Positions 34,305-43,431 of a DNA stretch of 64,000 nt are shown one piece after another. The stretch comes from Collinsella sp. (GTDB taxonomy: Bacteria > Actinomycetota > Coriobacteriia > Coriobacteriales > Coriobacteriaceae): assembly GCA_019419525.1 (NCBI GenBank), contig DXZU01000010.1:3721-67720 (forward strand), in the 5' to 3' direction. The notes below the pieces were generated by a model. It was not told the DNA's origin. It searched no databases and saw nothing but the letters and a program-made list of their open reading frames with translations. Made by a program: the position numbers and the translations under genes. The first letter of the stretch is position 1; each line of letters opens with the position of its first letter.

Positions 34305-34811
34305 ATGTGCGATGACCACATCGGCCTCTGCCCCCACACGCCGGGCGGCGACCCCCATGAACCCGCAGATGCGCCCGCGGCACAGTCCCAATCAGACGCG
34401 CTCGCCAAGCACATCCTAAACGGGCTGGGCTTCTGCGGCCACTTTCTGCACTTTCACGGCGGCGGCGCCTCGGGAAAGGCCCCCATCGTCTGCTTGCTCG
34501 CCAAGCAGCCAAACGGCGAGATGTCACAGCAGGAACTAGGCCTGCACTTTGATCTTAAGCCCGGTTCGCTTTCCGAGATTCTCTCCAAGATCGAATGCGC
34601 CGGCCTTATCGAGCGCAGCCGCAATCCCAAAGACCGGCGGCAGCTCACCATTCGCCTGACCGAAGCGGGATGGGAAAAGGCCCACGTAGAGCAGGCGGCC
34701 CGCATTCGCTTTAGAGAGCAGGCCTTTAGCGCGCTCACCCATGACGAGCGCGAGGACCTCGCCGAAATGCTCGATAAAATCCGCGTAACCTGGGAGGAAC
34801 TGGATGATTAA
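34305..34811 (+). CDS. MarR-family transcriptional regulator
   Basis: The 168 residues have an N-terminal His/Pro-rich extension followed by a MarR winged helix: NGEMSQQELGLHFDLKPGSLSEILSKIECAGLIERSRNPKDRRQLTIRLTE contains the recognition helix and the Asp-Arg wing. It probably represses its own operon and the ABC exporter in response to a drug-like ligand. The ATG at 34305 has AGAAAGGAG upstream. Its end overlaps the first ABC gene by eight bases. Confidence 0.9.
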   Translation: MCDDHIGLCPHTPGGDPHEPADAPAAQSQSDALAKHILNGLGFCGHFLHFHGGGASGKAPIVCLLAKQPNGEMSQQELGLHFDLKPGSLSEILSKIECAGLIERSRNPKDRRQLTIRLTEAGWEKAHVEQAARIRFREQAFSALTHDEREDLAEMLDKIRVTWEELDD

Positions 34812-36618
34812 AACCCTCATGGGAAGCATCCGCGACTATATGAAAGTCACCGTTGCCACGCCGCTGCTCGTGCTTGGCGAGGTGCTCTGCGAGATGCTGA
34901 TTCCATTTATCACCGCCAACCTGATCGACGCCATCAAAGACGGCGCCACCGTAGCCGAGATGCTTCCCACCGCGGGCCTTTTGGTGCTCATCGCGCTGAC
35001 ATCGCTTGCTTTTGGCGCCGCGGCAGGCGTCACCTGCAGCCATGCGAGCTGCGGCTTCGCCAAGAACCTGCGTCACGACCTGTTCTACAAAATCCAGACG
35101 TTCAGCTTTGCCAACATCGATGAGTTCTCGAGCTCCTCGCTCGTCACGCGCCTGACCACCGACATCAACAACGTGCAGCAGGCCTTTATGATGATCATCC
35201 GTATCGCAGTGCGCGCGCCGCTGGTATTGATCTTCGCCTTTACCATGGCGTTTATCATGGGCGGCAGCGTCGCCATGGTCTACCTGGTCATCATTCCGCT
35301 GCTGGGCTTTGGGCTGTTCTTTATCATCTTTAAGGTGCGTCCCATCTTCTCGCGCGTGTTCCACAAGTACGATGCCCTTAACGAGTCCGTCGAGGAAAAC
35401 GTCACCGGCATGCGCGTGGTTAAGAGCTACGTACGCGAAGACTTTGAGAAGGAGAAGTTCGCGACCGCCGCGCGCGACGTCCAGATGGACTTCACCCGCG
35501 CCGAGAAGCTGCTCGCCTTTAACAACCCCATGATGAACATCTGCGTCAACGGCGCGTTTGTCGTCATCATCTACCTGGGCTCCAAGCTCATCATCACGAG
35601 CCAGGGCACGCTGTTCGACGTGGGCCAGCTCTCCTCGACCTTTACCTATGGTTTCCAGATTCTCATGAGCCTGATGCAGCTGTCGATGATCTTTGTCATG
35701 GTGACCATGGCCGACGAATCGGCACACCGCATTGCCGAGGTGCTGGCCGCCGAGCCCACGATCGCCGATCCCGCCGAGCCCGTGCTCGAGGTTGCCGACG
35801 GTTCCATCGACTTTGACCACGTGAGCTTTAAGTATTCCAAGCATGCGAAGCGCCAGGCGCTCGACGATATCGACCTGCACATTACGAGCGGCGAGACCAT
35901 CGGCATCATCGGCGGCACCGGCTCGGCCAAGTCCACGCTCGTTAACCTCATCGCCCGCCTGTACGACACCACCGAAGGCGCTGTGCGCGTGGGCGGCGTG
36001 GACGTGCGCGACTACGACCTGGACGCGCTGCGTCACCAGGTCGCCATGGTGCTGCAGAAAAACGTGCTGTTTAGCGGCACCATCGCCGAGAACCTGCGTT
36101 GGGGCGACCCGAACGCCACCGACGAGGAAGTCCGCGAGGCAGCGCATCTGGCCTGCGCCGACGAGTTTGTCGACGGTTTCCCCAAGGGCTACGACACCTG
36201 GATCGAACAGGGCGGCTCTAATGTTTCGGGCGGTCAGAAGCAGCGCCTGTGCATTGCACGCGCCCTGCTGCGTCGCCCCAAGATCTTGATCCTGGACGAC
36301 TCCACCAGCGCCGTCGACACCAAGACCGACGCAAAGATCCGCGCAGGACTGGCAAGCTATCTGCCCAACACGACCAAGCTCATCATCGCCCAGCGCATCA
36401 GCTCCGTGCAGGACGCAGACCGTATCATCGTCATGGAGGGCGGCCGTATCGCGCAGATCGGCAACCATGACGAGCTGCTTAAAACAAGCGAGATCTACCG
36501 CGAGACCTTCACCTCGCAAAACAAGATGAGCGCCGAGGGCGAAGGGGCCGTCGAGGCCGACACCGAGGCATCCGCAACGCAAGCTCAGACTCAGGAAGGA
36601 GGCGAGGCACATGAGTAA
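34804..36618 (+). CDS. ABC exporter half-transporter with degenerate nucleotide site
   Basis: This is a 604-residue fusion of six membrane helices and an ATPase domain, type IV exporter. Walker A reads GGTGSAKST, with Ala in place of the usual Gly before Lys. The signature is VSGGQKQR. The catalytic Glu after Walker B is Asp (ILDDSTSAVDT) and the H-loop His is Gln (IIAQRISSV). It should therefore form a heterodimer with the next gene and contribute one inactive site, as in TM287/288 or BmrCD. It overlaps MarR and the second half gene by eight bases each. Confidence 0.93.
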   Translation: MIKTLMGSIRDYMKVTVATPLLVLGEVLCEMLIPFITANLIDAIKDGATVAEMLPTAGLLVLIALTSLAFGAAAGVTCSHASCGFAKNLRHDLFYKIQTFSFANIDEFSSSSLVTRLTTDINNVQQAFMMIIRIAVRAPLVLIFAFTMAFIMGGSVAMVYLVIIPLLGFGLFFIIFKVRPIFSRVFHKYDALNESVEENVTGMRVVKSYVREDFEKEKFATAARDVQMDFTRAEKLLAFNNPMMNICVNGAFVVIIYLGSKLIITSQGTLFDVGQLSSTFTYGFQILMSLMQLSMIFVMVTMADESAHRIAEVLAAEPTIADPAEPVLEVADGSIDFDHVSFKYSKHAKRQALDDIDLHITSGETIGIIGGTGSAKSTLVNLIARLYDTTEGAVRVGGVDVRDYDLDALRHQVAMVLQKNVLFSGTIAENLRWGDPNATDEEVREAAHLACADEFVDGFPKGYDTWIEQGGSNVSGGQKQRLCIARALLRRPKILILDDSTSAVDTKTDAKIRAGLASYLPNTTKLIIAQRISSVQDADRIIVMEGGRIAQIGNHDELLKTSEIYRETFTSQNKMSAEGEGAVEADTEASATQAQTQEGGEAHE

Positions 36619-38530
36619 GGCAACGACCGCCGAGCGCGCGCTCAACCGCAAGGGCGGCACCATGTCGCGCCTCATCAAGACGCTCTTTGGCTTCTATCCC
36701 ATGCTTTTGCCCCTCGTCGTCGCCGGCGTGGTGCTCTGCGCCATCATCAACTCCATCGGCGCGACCTTCCTGCAGAGCGCCCTGCAAATTATTGGCGAAT
36801 CGTGGCAGTCGGGCGATTGGGAAGCCGCGCAGCCCAAGATCGCACAGCTCGTGACCACCCTCGCCTGCATCTACGGCGTCGGCGTCCTGTCCTCGCTCTT
36901 CTGGAACCGCGCCATGGCTATCGTCACGCAGGGCTCGCTCGAGAAGCTGCGCGAGATGATGTTCAACCGCATGCAGGACCTGCCGATCCGCTACTTCGAC
37001 ACGCACCAGCGCGGCGATATCATGAGCCACTACACCAACGACATCGACACGCTGCGTCAGATGATCAGCCAGTCGCTGCCCAACCTGCTCATGACGATCA
37101 TCATCATCGTCACGGTGTTCTTTATCATGCTGTACTACAGCGTGTGGATGTGCCTGGTCATCATCGCCGGCGTCGCCTTTATGACCTTTATGACCAAGCT
37201 GCTCGGCTCCAACTCCGCGCGCTTCTTCATTGCGCAGCAGACCGAGCTCGGCGTGGTCGAGGGCCATATCGAGGAGGTCATGAACGGCCAGAAGGTCGTC
37301 AAGGCGTTCTGCCACGAGTCTGCCGCCGAGGCCGATTTTGACGAGCGCAACGAAAAGCTCTTCGAGGTCTCCCAGAAGGCCAACATGTACGCCAACATCC
37401 TCATGCCCATCCTTATGAACCTGGGCAACCTGCTCTACGTGCTGGTCGCACTGGCGGGCGGCATTTTCCTGGCGCTGGGCGTGCCCAACCTGAGCATCTC
37501 GGGCATGGCGCTGTCCATCGCCGTCGTGGTGCCGTTCCTCAACATGACCAAGCAGTTCTGCGGACAGATCGGCCAGATCTCACAGCAGATCAACGCCGTG
37601 GTCATGGGCCTCGCCGGCGCCGACCGCATCTTTGAGCTCATCGACGAGGAGCCCGAAGCCGACGAAGGCTACGTGACGCTCGTCAACGCGCAGGTGAACC
37701 CCGAGACCTGGCAGTTCGAGGAGGCTGACCACCACACCGGCATGTGGGCATGGAAACATCCGCACCGCGCAACCGGCGAGATCGAGTACGTGCCGCTGCG
37801 CGGCGACCTGGTCATGGACAACGTCGACTTTGGCTACACGCCCGACCACGAGGTGCTGCACGGCGTGTCCGTGTTTGCCAAGCCGGGCCAGAAGGTCGCG
37901 TTTGTCGGCGCCACCGGTGCCGGCAAGACGACCATCACCAACCTCATCAACCGCTTCTATGACATTGCCGACGGCAAGATCCGCTACGACGGCATCAACG
38001 TCAACAAGATCCGCAAGGCCGACCTGCGCCGCTCGCTGGGCGTCGTGCTACAGGACGTGAACCTGTTCACCGGCACCGTGATGGATAACATCCGCTACGG
38101 AAACCTGGACGCCACCGACGAGGAGTGCATCGCGGCGGCCAAGCTCGCGGGCGCGGACGACTTTATCACCCGCCTGCCCGAGGGCTACGACACCATGCTC
38201 ACCGGCAACGGCGCACAGCTGTCGCAGGGCCAGCGCCAGCTGATTTCGATCGCACGCGCCGCCGTCGCCGATCCGCCGGCAATGATTCTGGACGAGGCCA
38301 CGAGCTCCATCGACACCCGCACCGAGGCTATCGTGCAAGCCGGCATGGATAAGCTCATGGAGGGCCGCACGACGTTTGTCATCGCGCACCGCCTGTCCAC
38401 CGTGCGCAACTCCGACGCGATCATCTGCCTGGACCACGGCCGCATCATCGAGCGCGGCAACCACGACGAGCTGATTGCCAAGCGCGGGTACTACTACCAG
38501 CTGTACACGGGAGCGTTTGAGCTGGAGTAG
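36611..38530 (+). CDS. ABC exporter half-transporter with intact catalytic site
   Basis: This is the partner of the preceding gene (639 residues, six helices plus ATPase). Walker A is GATGAGKTT, the signature is LSQGQRQL, Walker B ends with the catalytic Glu (MILDEATSSIDT) and the H-loop is VIAHRLSTV. A loop of about 60 residues (roughly 350-400) between the membrane and ATPase domains is longer than usual. The substrate is probably a drug or lipid-like compound, given MarR control. ATG with GGAGG. Confidence 0.93.
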   Translation: MSKATTAERALNRKGGTMSRLIKTLFGFYPMLLPLVVAGVVLCAIINSIGATFLQSALQIIGESWQSGDWEAAQPKIAQLVTTLACIYGVGVLSSLFWNRAMAIVTQGSLEKLREMMFNRMQDLPIRYFDTHQRGDIMSHYTNDIDTLRQMISQSLPNLLMTIIIIVTVFFIMLYYSVWMCLVIIAGVAFMTFMTKLLGSNSARFFIAQQTELGVVEGHIEEVMNGQKVVKAFCHESAAEADFDERNEKLFEVSQKANMYANILMPILMNLGNLLYVLVALAGGIFLALGVPNLSISGMALSIAVVVPFLNMTKQFCGQIGQISQQINAVVMGLAGADRIFELIDEEPEADEGYVTLVNAQVNPETWQFEEADHHTGMWAWKHPHRATGEIEYVPLRGDLVMDNVDFGYTPDHEVLHGVSVFAKPGQKVAFVGATGAGKTTITNLINRFYDIADGKIRYDGINVNKIRKADLRRSLGVVLQDVNLFTGTVMDNIRYGNLDATDEECIAAAKLAGADDFITRLPEGYDTMLTGNGAQLSQGQRQLISIARAAVADPPAMILDEATSSIDTRTEAIVQAGMDKLMEGRTTFVIAHRLSTVRNSDAIICLDHGRIIERGNHDELIAKRGYYYQLYTGAFELE

Positions 38531-38544
38531 GAACGGTTACTGAC

Positions 38545-38650
38545 GGAGGGTGCCCCGGGGCGGCGGGGTAATTCCTCCGTGCTCAAACATTCTCGCTTCG
38601 CTGCGAAACTGCGCGCGGAGGAAATACCCCGCCGCCCCGGGGCACCCTCC
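38545..38650. repeat. Very long GC-rich hairpin after the ABC exporter
   Basis: Two 35-base arms (38545-38579 and 38616-38650) differ at one position and are over 70% G+C. The 36-base loop contains a small TTCG-CTG-CGAA hairpin. It begins 14 bp after the exporter stop and is followed by two more hairpins, so the 305 bp gap to the LysR gene is almost wholly palindromic. Confidence 0.85.
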
Positions 38651-38693
38651 TGCGCGCAATCAGCCCGTTGTTTAAAACGGAATAAAGGTTAGT

Positions 38694-38727
38694 GAGGCCC
38701 TGGCCGTTTGGCCAGGGCCTCGTTTTG
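38694..38727 (+). terminator. Intrinsic terminator of the MarR-ABC operon
   Basis: GAGGCCCTGGCC (38694-38705) pairs perfectly with 38710-38721 around GTTT and is followed by GTTTTG. Confidence 0.9.
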
Positions 38728-38728
38728 T

Positions 38729-38820
38729 TAGTCTTTTTGGGACGGGGCTTTTTGACTACTTTGAGGGTGCGCAGGCAGGGCGGCAAAAGTAGCTAAAAAA
38801 GCCCCGTCCCAAAAAGACTA
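38729..38820. terminator. Long inverted repeat between convergent transcripts
   Basis: About 34-base arms containing TTTTTGGGACGGGGCTTTTT and its inverse (38729-38762 and 38786-38820) enclose a short GC-rich loop. T tracts occur on both strands, so it can end both the exporter and the LysR transcripts. The LysR stop is 15 bp away. Confidence 0.8.
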
Positions 38821-38835
38821 CCCGCGCCAAATGAG

Positions 38836-39714
38836 CTAGTTGAGGAGTTGGGCCATGGCGTTGACGAATTTTTGTACTTGGAGGGTTGGCTCGAGCGGGT
38901 AGTGCAAGAAGACCGGCACCTCGCGGCCGCATAGAAACGGCACGCCCACAAAGGCCGGATGCACCCCCGACCATGCGCCGCAGGTGAGCACCGCGTCGCC
39001 CTTTTCCTCGGCTTCGTTAAAGAGCGCAAAGTCAAAACTGTCCACGTCGATCACGTCCACGCCGCCATCGGCCAAAAGATCGATGCGCAGGCTGTCCATG
39101 GCGTCGTTGCCGTGGCGCAGTACGCGCAGACGCATACCCTCCAAGTCGGCAACCGTAATGCGATTCTTGCGCGCCAGCGGGCTCGTGCGCGGCAGATCGA
39201 TATAAAACGGCACGTTGACAATGCGGAGCTTTTGGCAGGCATCACCCCAGCGTGGGGTAGAAAAACTCGATTGCACCACATCGACCTCGCGGCCCAAGCT
39301 ACGCATGACGGTCTCGCGCTCGTCGTAGAGATCGCTTACCGGCACGATTTCAAATCGCAGCGACGGTTCCAGATCGTGGATGCCCGACCACATCGACAGC
39401 GTTTGGCGCCCCGGGCACATCATCGACACGCCCAGGCGCACGGCACCGCCATCGCCCGCCGCGCGTCGGGCACGGCGCAGCGCGTCCTCGGACTGCCGCA
39501 TGATCGAGCGCGCGTCGTCCACCAGCAGCGCGCCGGCCGGCGTCACTTTGACGCCCGAGTGCGAGCGTTCGAACAGCGTGATGCCGAACTCGGCCTCGAA
39601 GCCCGACACCTGCTTGACGAGCGCCGGAGTCGACACGCGCAATTGTGCCGCCGCACGCGAGAAGCTTCCCAGCTCCGCAGCGGCCGATATGGCCTCAAGT
39701 CGTCGATCGTACAC
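38836..39714 (-). CDS. LysR-family transcriptional regulator
   Basis: The 292 residues have the N-terminal helix-turn-helix (AAAELGSFSRAAAQLRVSTPALVKQVSGFEAEFG is its helix region) followed by a two-lobed effector domain starting at VRLGVSMM. The start is GTG at 39714 with GGGAG seven bases upstream; a longer frame has no such site. It is divergent from the SDR/MFS/oxidoreductase operon across a 232 bp gap and is therefore its likely regulator. The effector is unknown. Confidence 0.9.
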   Translation of the reverse strand: MYDRRLEAISAAAELGSFSRAAAQLRVSTPALVKQVSGFEAEFGITLFERSHSGVKVTPAGALLVDDARSIMRQSEDALRRARRAAGDGGAVRLGVSMMCPGRQTLSMWSGIHDLEPSLRFEIVPVSDLYDERETVMRSLGREVDVVQSSFSTPRWGDACQKLRIVNVPFYIDLPRTSPLARKNRITVADLEGMRLRVLRHGNDAMDSLRIDLLADGGVDVIDVDSFDFALFNEAEEKGDAVLTCGAWSGVHPAFVGVPFLCGREVPVFLHYPLEPTLQVQKFVNAMAQLLN

Positions 39715-39843
39715 GTCAATCTCCCGTTTTTGCGCCCGTGGCCACATGGTGCCACAGGAGGTTGTTTTCGCAGGTCATGCGTTCAATTGAGAATAAACTG
39801 CATCGCACAGTGTAAACCTATGGTTAACGCCATTCTACAAATA

Positions 39844-39866
39844 TGCAATTCACCTGCGCAAATGCA
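39844..39866. promoter_or_regulatory. Candidate LysR binding site in the divergent region
   Basis: TGCAATT (39844-39850) and AAATGCA (39860-39866) form an imperfect inverted repeat with the T-N11-A character of LysR operators. The surrounding 39715-39946 is AT-richer than the genes and must hold both promoters, though no strong consensus boxes are visible. Confidence 0.4.
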
Positions 39867-39946
39867 AAGCATACGATAACCAGCGAAAACCACGTGGGTC
39901 GATTAATGGGAGCGACCCACCGGGAGGCACAAGAAGGGAAGTTCCT

Positions 39947-40828
39947 ATGAGCAATTGGCTTAAGCTCGAGGGCGATGTCTGCGCCGTGACCGGCGCACTC
40001 GGCGGTATGGGCGTCGAGATTTGTCGCGAGTTCGCCCGCAATGGCGCCAACGTCGTCATGCTCGACCTAGACGAGGAGAAGGTCAAGGCCGCAGCCGCCG
40101 ACCTCGCCGCCGAGTTTGGCATCCACGCCGAAGGCTATAAGATGAACGCCACCGACGAGGCCGAGGTTCAGGCCGCCGTCGATGCCACCATCGCCGACTT
40201 CGGCCGCGTCGACGTTCTCGTCAACACCGCCGGCATCCTGCGCTTCGCAGCCATGGAGGACCTGCCGCTGAGCGACTGGGAGCAGGTGCTCAACGTCAAC
40301 CTCACCGGCTACTTCATCACCTCGCAGCGCTTTGGTCGCGAGATGATCAAGGCCGGCCAGGGCCGTCTGGTGCACATCTCGACCGTCGCCAGTCACTCCC
40401 CCGAAACGTTCTCGGGCGTGTACAGCTCCACCAAGGCGGGCGTCAACATGATGTCCAAGATGCTGGCTGCCGAGTGGGGTCCCTACGGCGTGCGCTCCAA
40501 CTGCGTCGAGCCCTGCTTCGTCAAGACCCCCATGTCGGCAAGCTTTTACGCCGATCCCGAGGTCGAGAAGAGCCGCAGCCGCCTCATCGCCACGCGTCGC
40601 ATCGGCGAGGTCAGCGATATCGCCAACGCCGTCATGTTCCTGGCGTCCACGCGCTCAGACTTTACCACCGGCGACGCCATCAAGGTCGACGGCGGCTTCT
40701 CCAACATGATGGGCGACCTCACCGCCAAGCCCGGTGGCCGCCGCGCATACGCCGACAACTACCTCAAGAACGAGGGTGTCGAGCTCTGGTCCGATGAGTC
40801 CGGCGTCGCCAAGCCGACCGACCAGTAA
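39947..40828 (+). CDS. Short-chain dehydrogenase/reductase (SDR)
   Basis: The 293 residues have the classical SDR layout: NAD(P) loop TGALGGMG, an acidic MLDLDEE after strand 2 (favouring NAD+), NTAG, the Ser of HISTVASHS, and the active site YSSTKAG. The C-terminal 30 residues extend past the usual GG-end. As first gene of a cluster with a transporter and a Gfo/Idh/MocA protein, it probably oxidises a polyol or sugar acid. The substrate is unknown. ATG with AGAAGGG. Confidence 0.9.
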   Translation: MSNWLKLEGDVCAVTGALGGMGVEICREFARNGANVVMLDLDEEKVKAAAADLAAEFGIHAEGYKMNATDEAEVQAAVDATIADFGRVDVLVNTAGILRFAAMEDLPLSDWEQVLNVNLTGYFITSQRFGREMIKAGQGRLVHISTVASHSPETFSGVYSSTKAGVNMMSKMLAAEWGPYGVRSNCVEPCFVKTPMSASFYADPEVEKSRSRLIATRRIGEVSDIANAVMFLASTRSDFTTGDAIKVDGGFSNMMGDLTAKPGGRRAYADNYLKNEGVELWSDESGVAKPTDQ

Positions 40829-40894
40829 ACCAACCTGACAGGGAGACCCCGCGGACACGCCCGCTCCTCCCCCGTATCGATTAGAAAGAGTCCA

Positions 40895-42151
40895 ATGGCT
40901 TCCACCAACTCCAACAAGGGTCGCGCCGTCGTGCTTTCTGCCGCGTGCGTCACCATGTTCTTCATCAGCTCCATCGCGCTGTACTCCGTCGTGTCCAAGA
41001 ACCTGCTCGCCGTCTACCCCGAGTGGTCCAGCGCCCTTACCTGGGCCTTCCCGGTCTTTCAGACCATCATGGCCGTGACGGGCATCTTCGCCGGCCGCAT
41101 CTCCGATAAGATCGGCCCGCGCAACGTCGTGATCGCTGCCGCCGTGTGCTACGGCCTGGGCTGGTTCATGTCCGGCACCGTCACCGAGCCGTGGCAGTTC
41201 TACCTGTGGTTCTCGCTCGTCGCCGCCATCGGCAACGGCCTGGGCTACAACCCGGCACTCACCACCGGCCAAAAGTGGTTCATCGACAAGAAGGGTCTCG
41301 CCTCCGGCATCACCCTGGCCGCTTCGACCGCCGGCCCCGCCGTGTTGTCCCCGGTGCTCGCCTCGCTGCTCATCCCGAGCCTGGGCATCTTTGGCGCCCT
41401 CAAGGCACTCGGCGTCATCTTCTTTGTGACGATCGCCGCCTCTGCCCTGTTCCTGAAGGCCCCCGAGGCCGGCTGGCTGCCCGAGGGCTTCGAGGCCCCC
41501 AAGGGCGGCGCGCATGCCGGCACCTTCGGCGACCTCACCCCGAGCGAGATGGTCAAGACCCCGCGCTTTTGGGTCCTCATCGTCACCTTCGCCTTTGCCG
41601 CCACCGCGGGCACCCTGCTCGTGGGCAAGGTTGCCTCCATCGCCGCCGTCCAGCTCTTCGCCGACCCCACGAGCGCTGCGGCCGTCGCCCTCGGCGGCGT
41701 GGTCGTCTCCGTCAACACCTGCGCCAACCTGGTCGGCCGCCTGTCCTTCGGCCAGATCATCGACAAGCTCGGCGCCTACAAGTCGCTGCTCATCAGCCTT
41801 GTCGTCACCATCGTCGCGCTCGTCATCATGTCGATGAGCTTTACGCAGAGCATGTTCTTTGTGGCGCTCGCCCTGCTCGGCTTTAGCTTTGGCGCTCTGC
41901 TCGTCATCTACCCGCCGCTCACCGGTGGCGCCTTTGGTACCAGCAACATCGGCGTCAACTACGGCATCATGTTCTTGGGCTATGCCGCTTCCACCTGGAT
42001 CAGCCAGCCCATCACCGCTGTGCTGTATCACGCCGAGGCCGGCAGCGCCGCCTACCAGCAGTCCTTCTACGGCGCCATTGTGATCGCCGCCATCGCCGTC
42101 GTGCTCACCGTCTACATGATGGTCTCCGACAGCAAGAAGAAGTCCGCCTAG
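40895..42151 (+). CDS. MFS transporter, OFA (oxalate/formate antiporter-like) family
   Basis: The 418 residues form 12 helices. The pattern FPVFQTIMAVTGIFAGRISDKIGPR, followed by NGLGYNPALTTGQKWFIDKKGLASGI, is typical of the OFA family of monocarboxylate carriers. It is flanked by an SDR and a Gfo/Idh/MocA oxidoreductase in one direction, so it probably imports their substrate, an organic or sugar acid. A GACAAAGGGAC palindrome lies nine bases after its stop. Confidence 0.88.
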   Translation: MASTNSNKGRAVVLSAACVTMFFISSIALYSVVSKNLLAVYPEWSSALTWAFPVFQTIMAVTGIFAGRISDKIGPRNVVIAAAVCYGLGWFMSGTVTEPWQFYLWFSLVAAIGNGLGYNPALTTGQKWFIDKKGLASGITLAASTAGPAVLSPVLASLLIPSLGIFGALKALGVIFFVTIAASALFLKAPEAGWLPEGFEAPKGGAHAGTFGDLTPSEMVKTPRFWVLIVTFAFAATAGTLLVGKVASIAAVQLFADPTSAAAVALGGVVVSVNTCANLVGRLSFGQIIDKLGAYKSLLISLVVTIVALVIMSMSFTQSMFFVALALLGFSFGALLVIYPPLTGGAFGTSNIGVNYGIMFLGYAASTWISQPITAVLYHAEAGSAAYQQSFYGAIVIAAIAVVLTVYMMVSDSKKKSA

Positions 42152-42159
42152 TTTTACCG

Positions 42160-42190
42160 ATGCGACAAAGGGACAGTCCCTTTGTCGCAT
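42160..42190. repeat. GACAAAGGGAC palindrome, copy 5
   Basis: Perfect 15-base arms ATGCGACAAAGGGAC (42160-42174) and inverse (42176-42190) around one base, between the OFA transporter and the oxidoreductase gene. If it forms in RNA it could reduce readthrough into the last gene of the cluster. Confidence 0.9.
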
Positions 42191-42220
42191 TCCACCGGTC
42201 ACCAGTATTAAGGAGTCGAA

Positions 42221-43261
42221 ATGTCTGAGCTCAACCCCGTCCGCATTGCCGTTATCGGCGCCGGCGCCATGGGCCGCAACCACATCCGCTTTGTCACCGA
42301 GGAGCCCGAGGCCGAGCTCGTCGCCATCGCCGACGCCTTTGAGGGCGCCCGCGCCACGGCCGAGGCCGCCGGCGTGCCGTTCTTTACCGATCCCGCCCAG
42401 ATGATGGACGAGGTCAAGCCCGAGGCCGTCATTATCGCCACCCCCAACGACCTGCACCTGGGCGTTGCTCGCGAGGCCATCAAGCGCAACATCGTGCCGC
42501 TGGTCGAAAAGCCGATCTCCAACGATCTCGAGGATGCCCAGGCCTTTGCCGCCGAGGCCGAGACCGCCGGCGTGCCCGTGCTCGTGGGTCAGCACCGTCG
42601 CCACAACCCCTTCGTCAACAAGGCCAAGGAGATCATCGAGTCTGGCGAGCTGGGCAAGCTCACCGTGTCGAGCTTCCACTACATGATCTATAAGAATGAC
42701 GAGTACTTCGATGTCGAGTGGCGCCGCAAGAAGGGTGCCGGCCCGATCCTGGTTAACCTGGTGCACGACGTCGACCTGCTCCGCTACCTGCTGGGCGAGC
42801 CCGTTGCCGTCCAGGGTATGCAGTCCAGCGCCGCCCGCGGTTTTGAGACCGAGGACTCCGCCGTGGTCAACGTCCGTTTTGCCGATGGCGCGCTTGCGAG
42901 CATGACCATCTCCGATGCCACCGCCAGCCCCTGGAACTGGGAGGCGACTGCTCGCGAGGACCCGCAGTACCGCCCCTTCGACGCCGATGCCTACTTTATC
43001 GGCGGTACCAAGGGCGCCCTTTCGCTGCCCCGCCTGCACCAGTTCTCCTACGACGGTGCCTCCAACTGGCACAAGCCGCTGCAGATGGAGATTCCGGCCG
43101 TCGACCCGGCGCTGCCGCACAAGATGCAGCTCAAGCACTTTGTGAAGGTTGTCCGCCGTGAGGTTGAGCCCGTCGTGACCCCCGCCGACAACGTTAAGAC
43201 GCTCACGCTTCTCAACGCTATCAAGGAGGCCGCCGAGACCGGCCAGCTCGTCGAGCTGTAA
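42221..43261 (+). CDS. Gfo/Idh/MocA-family oxidoreductase
   Basis: The 346 residues start with the Rossmann motif VIGAGAMGRNHIRF, then NDLHLGVAREAIKRNIVPLVEKPISN with the family's conserved EKP Lys, and VGQHRRHNPFV in the substrate domain. Later come the active-site region NLVHDVDLLRYLLGEP (His in VHD) and the C-terminal PVVTPADNVKTLTLLNAIKEA. These enzymes oxidise or reduce cyclic polyols and sugars such as inositols. ATG with AAGGAG seven bases upstream. Last gene of the LysR-adjacent cluster. Confidence 0.92.
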   Translation: MSELNPVRIAVIGAGAMGRNHIRFVTEEPEAELVAIADAFEGARATAEAAGVPFFTDPAQMMDEVKPEAVIIATPNDLHLGVAREAIKRNIVPLVEKPISNDLEDAQAFAAEAETAGVPVLVGQHRRHNPFVNKAKEIIESGELGKLTVSSFHYMIYKNDEYFDVEWRRKKGAGPILVNLVHDVDLLRYLLGEPVAVQGMQSSAARGFETEDSAVVNVRFADGALASMTISDATASPWNWEATAREDPQYRPFDADAYFIGGTKGALSLPRLHQFSYDGASNWHKPLQMEIPAVDPALPHKMQLKHFVKVVRREVEPVVTPADNVKTLTLLNAIKEAAETGQLVEL

Positions 43262-43333
43262 TGCCTTGAGAGCGGCCGCGGCAGAAACCCCATGCCGAGT
43301 CCCTCGGTCCGCCACAAATAAGTCCCTCTTCTT

Positions 43334-43369
43334 TGCCCCGCGAGCAGCCTCCTGCCCGCGGGGCATTTT
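43334..43369 (+). terminator. Intrinsic terminator after the oxidoreductase gene
   Basis: TGCCCCGCG (43334-43342) pairs perfectly with CGCGGGGCA (43357-43365), followed by TTTT. It closes the SDR-MFS-oxidoreductase cluster. Confidence 0.9.
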
Positions 43370-43431
43370 GTTACCTTGCCGACGATTTTTCTGGGGCGGG
43401 GGCTATTTTGCACCTCGGCTTGATTCGTTCG

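Noticed and set aside
34735..36678. Long minus-strand open frame opposite the first ABC half-transporter
   Set aside because: It has the same antisense signature, no credible start, and the plus-strand gene has all ABC motifs.
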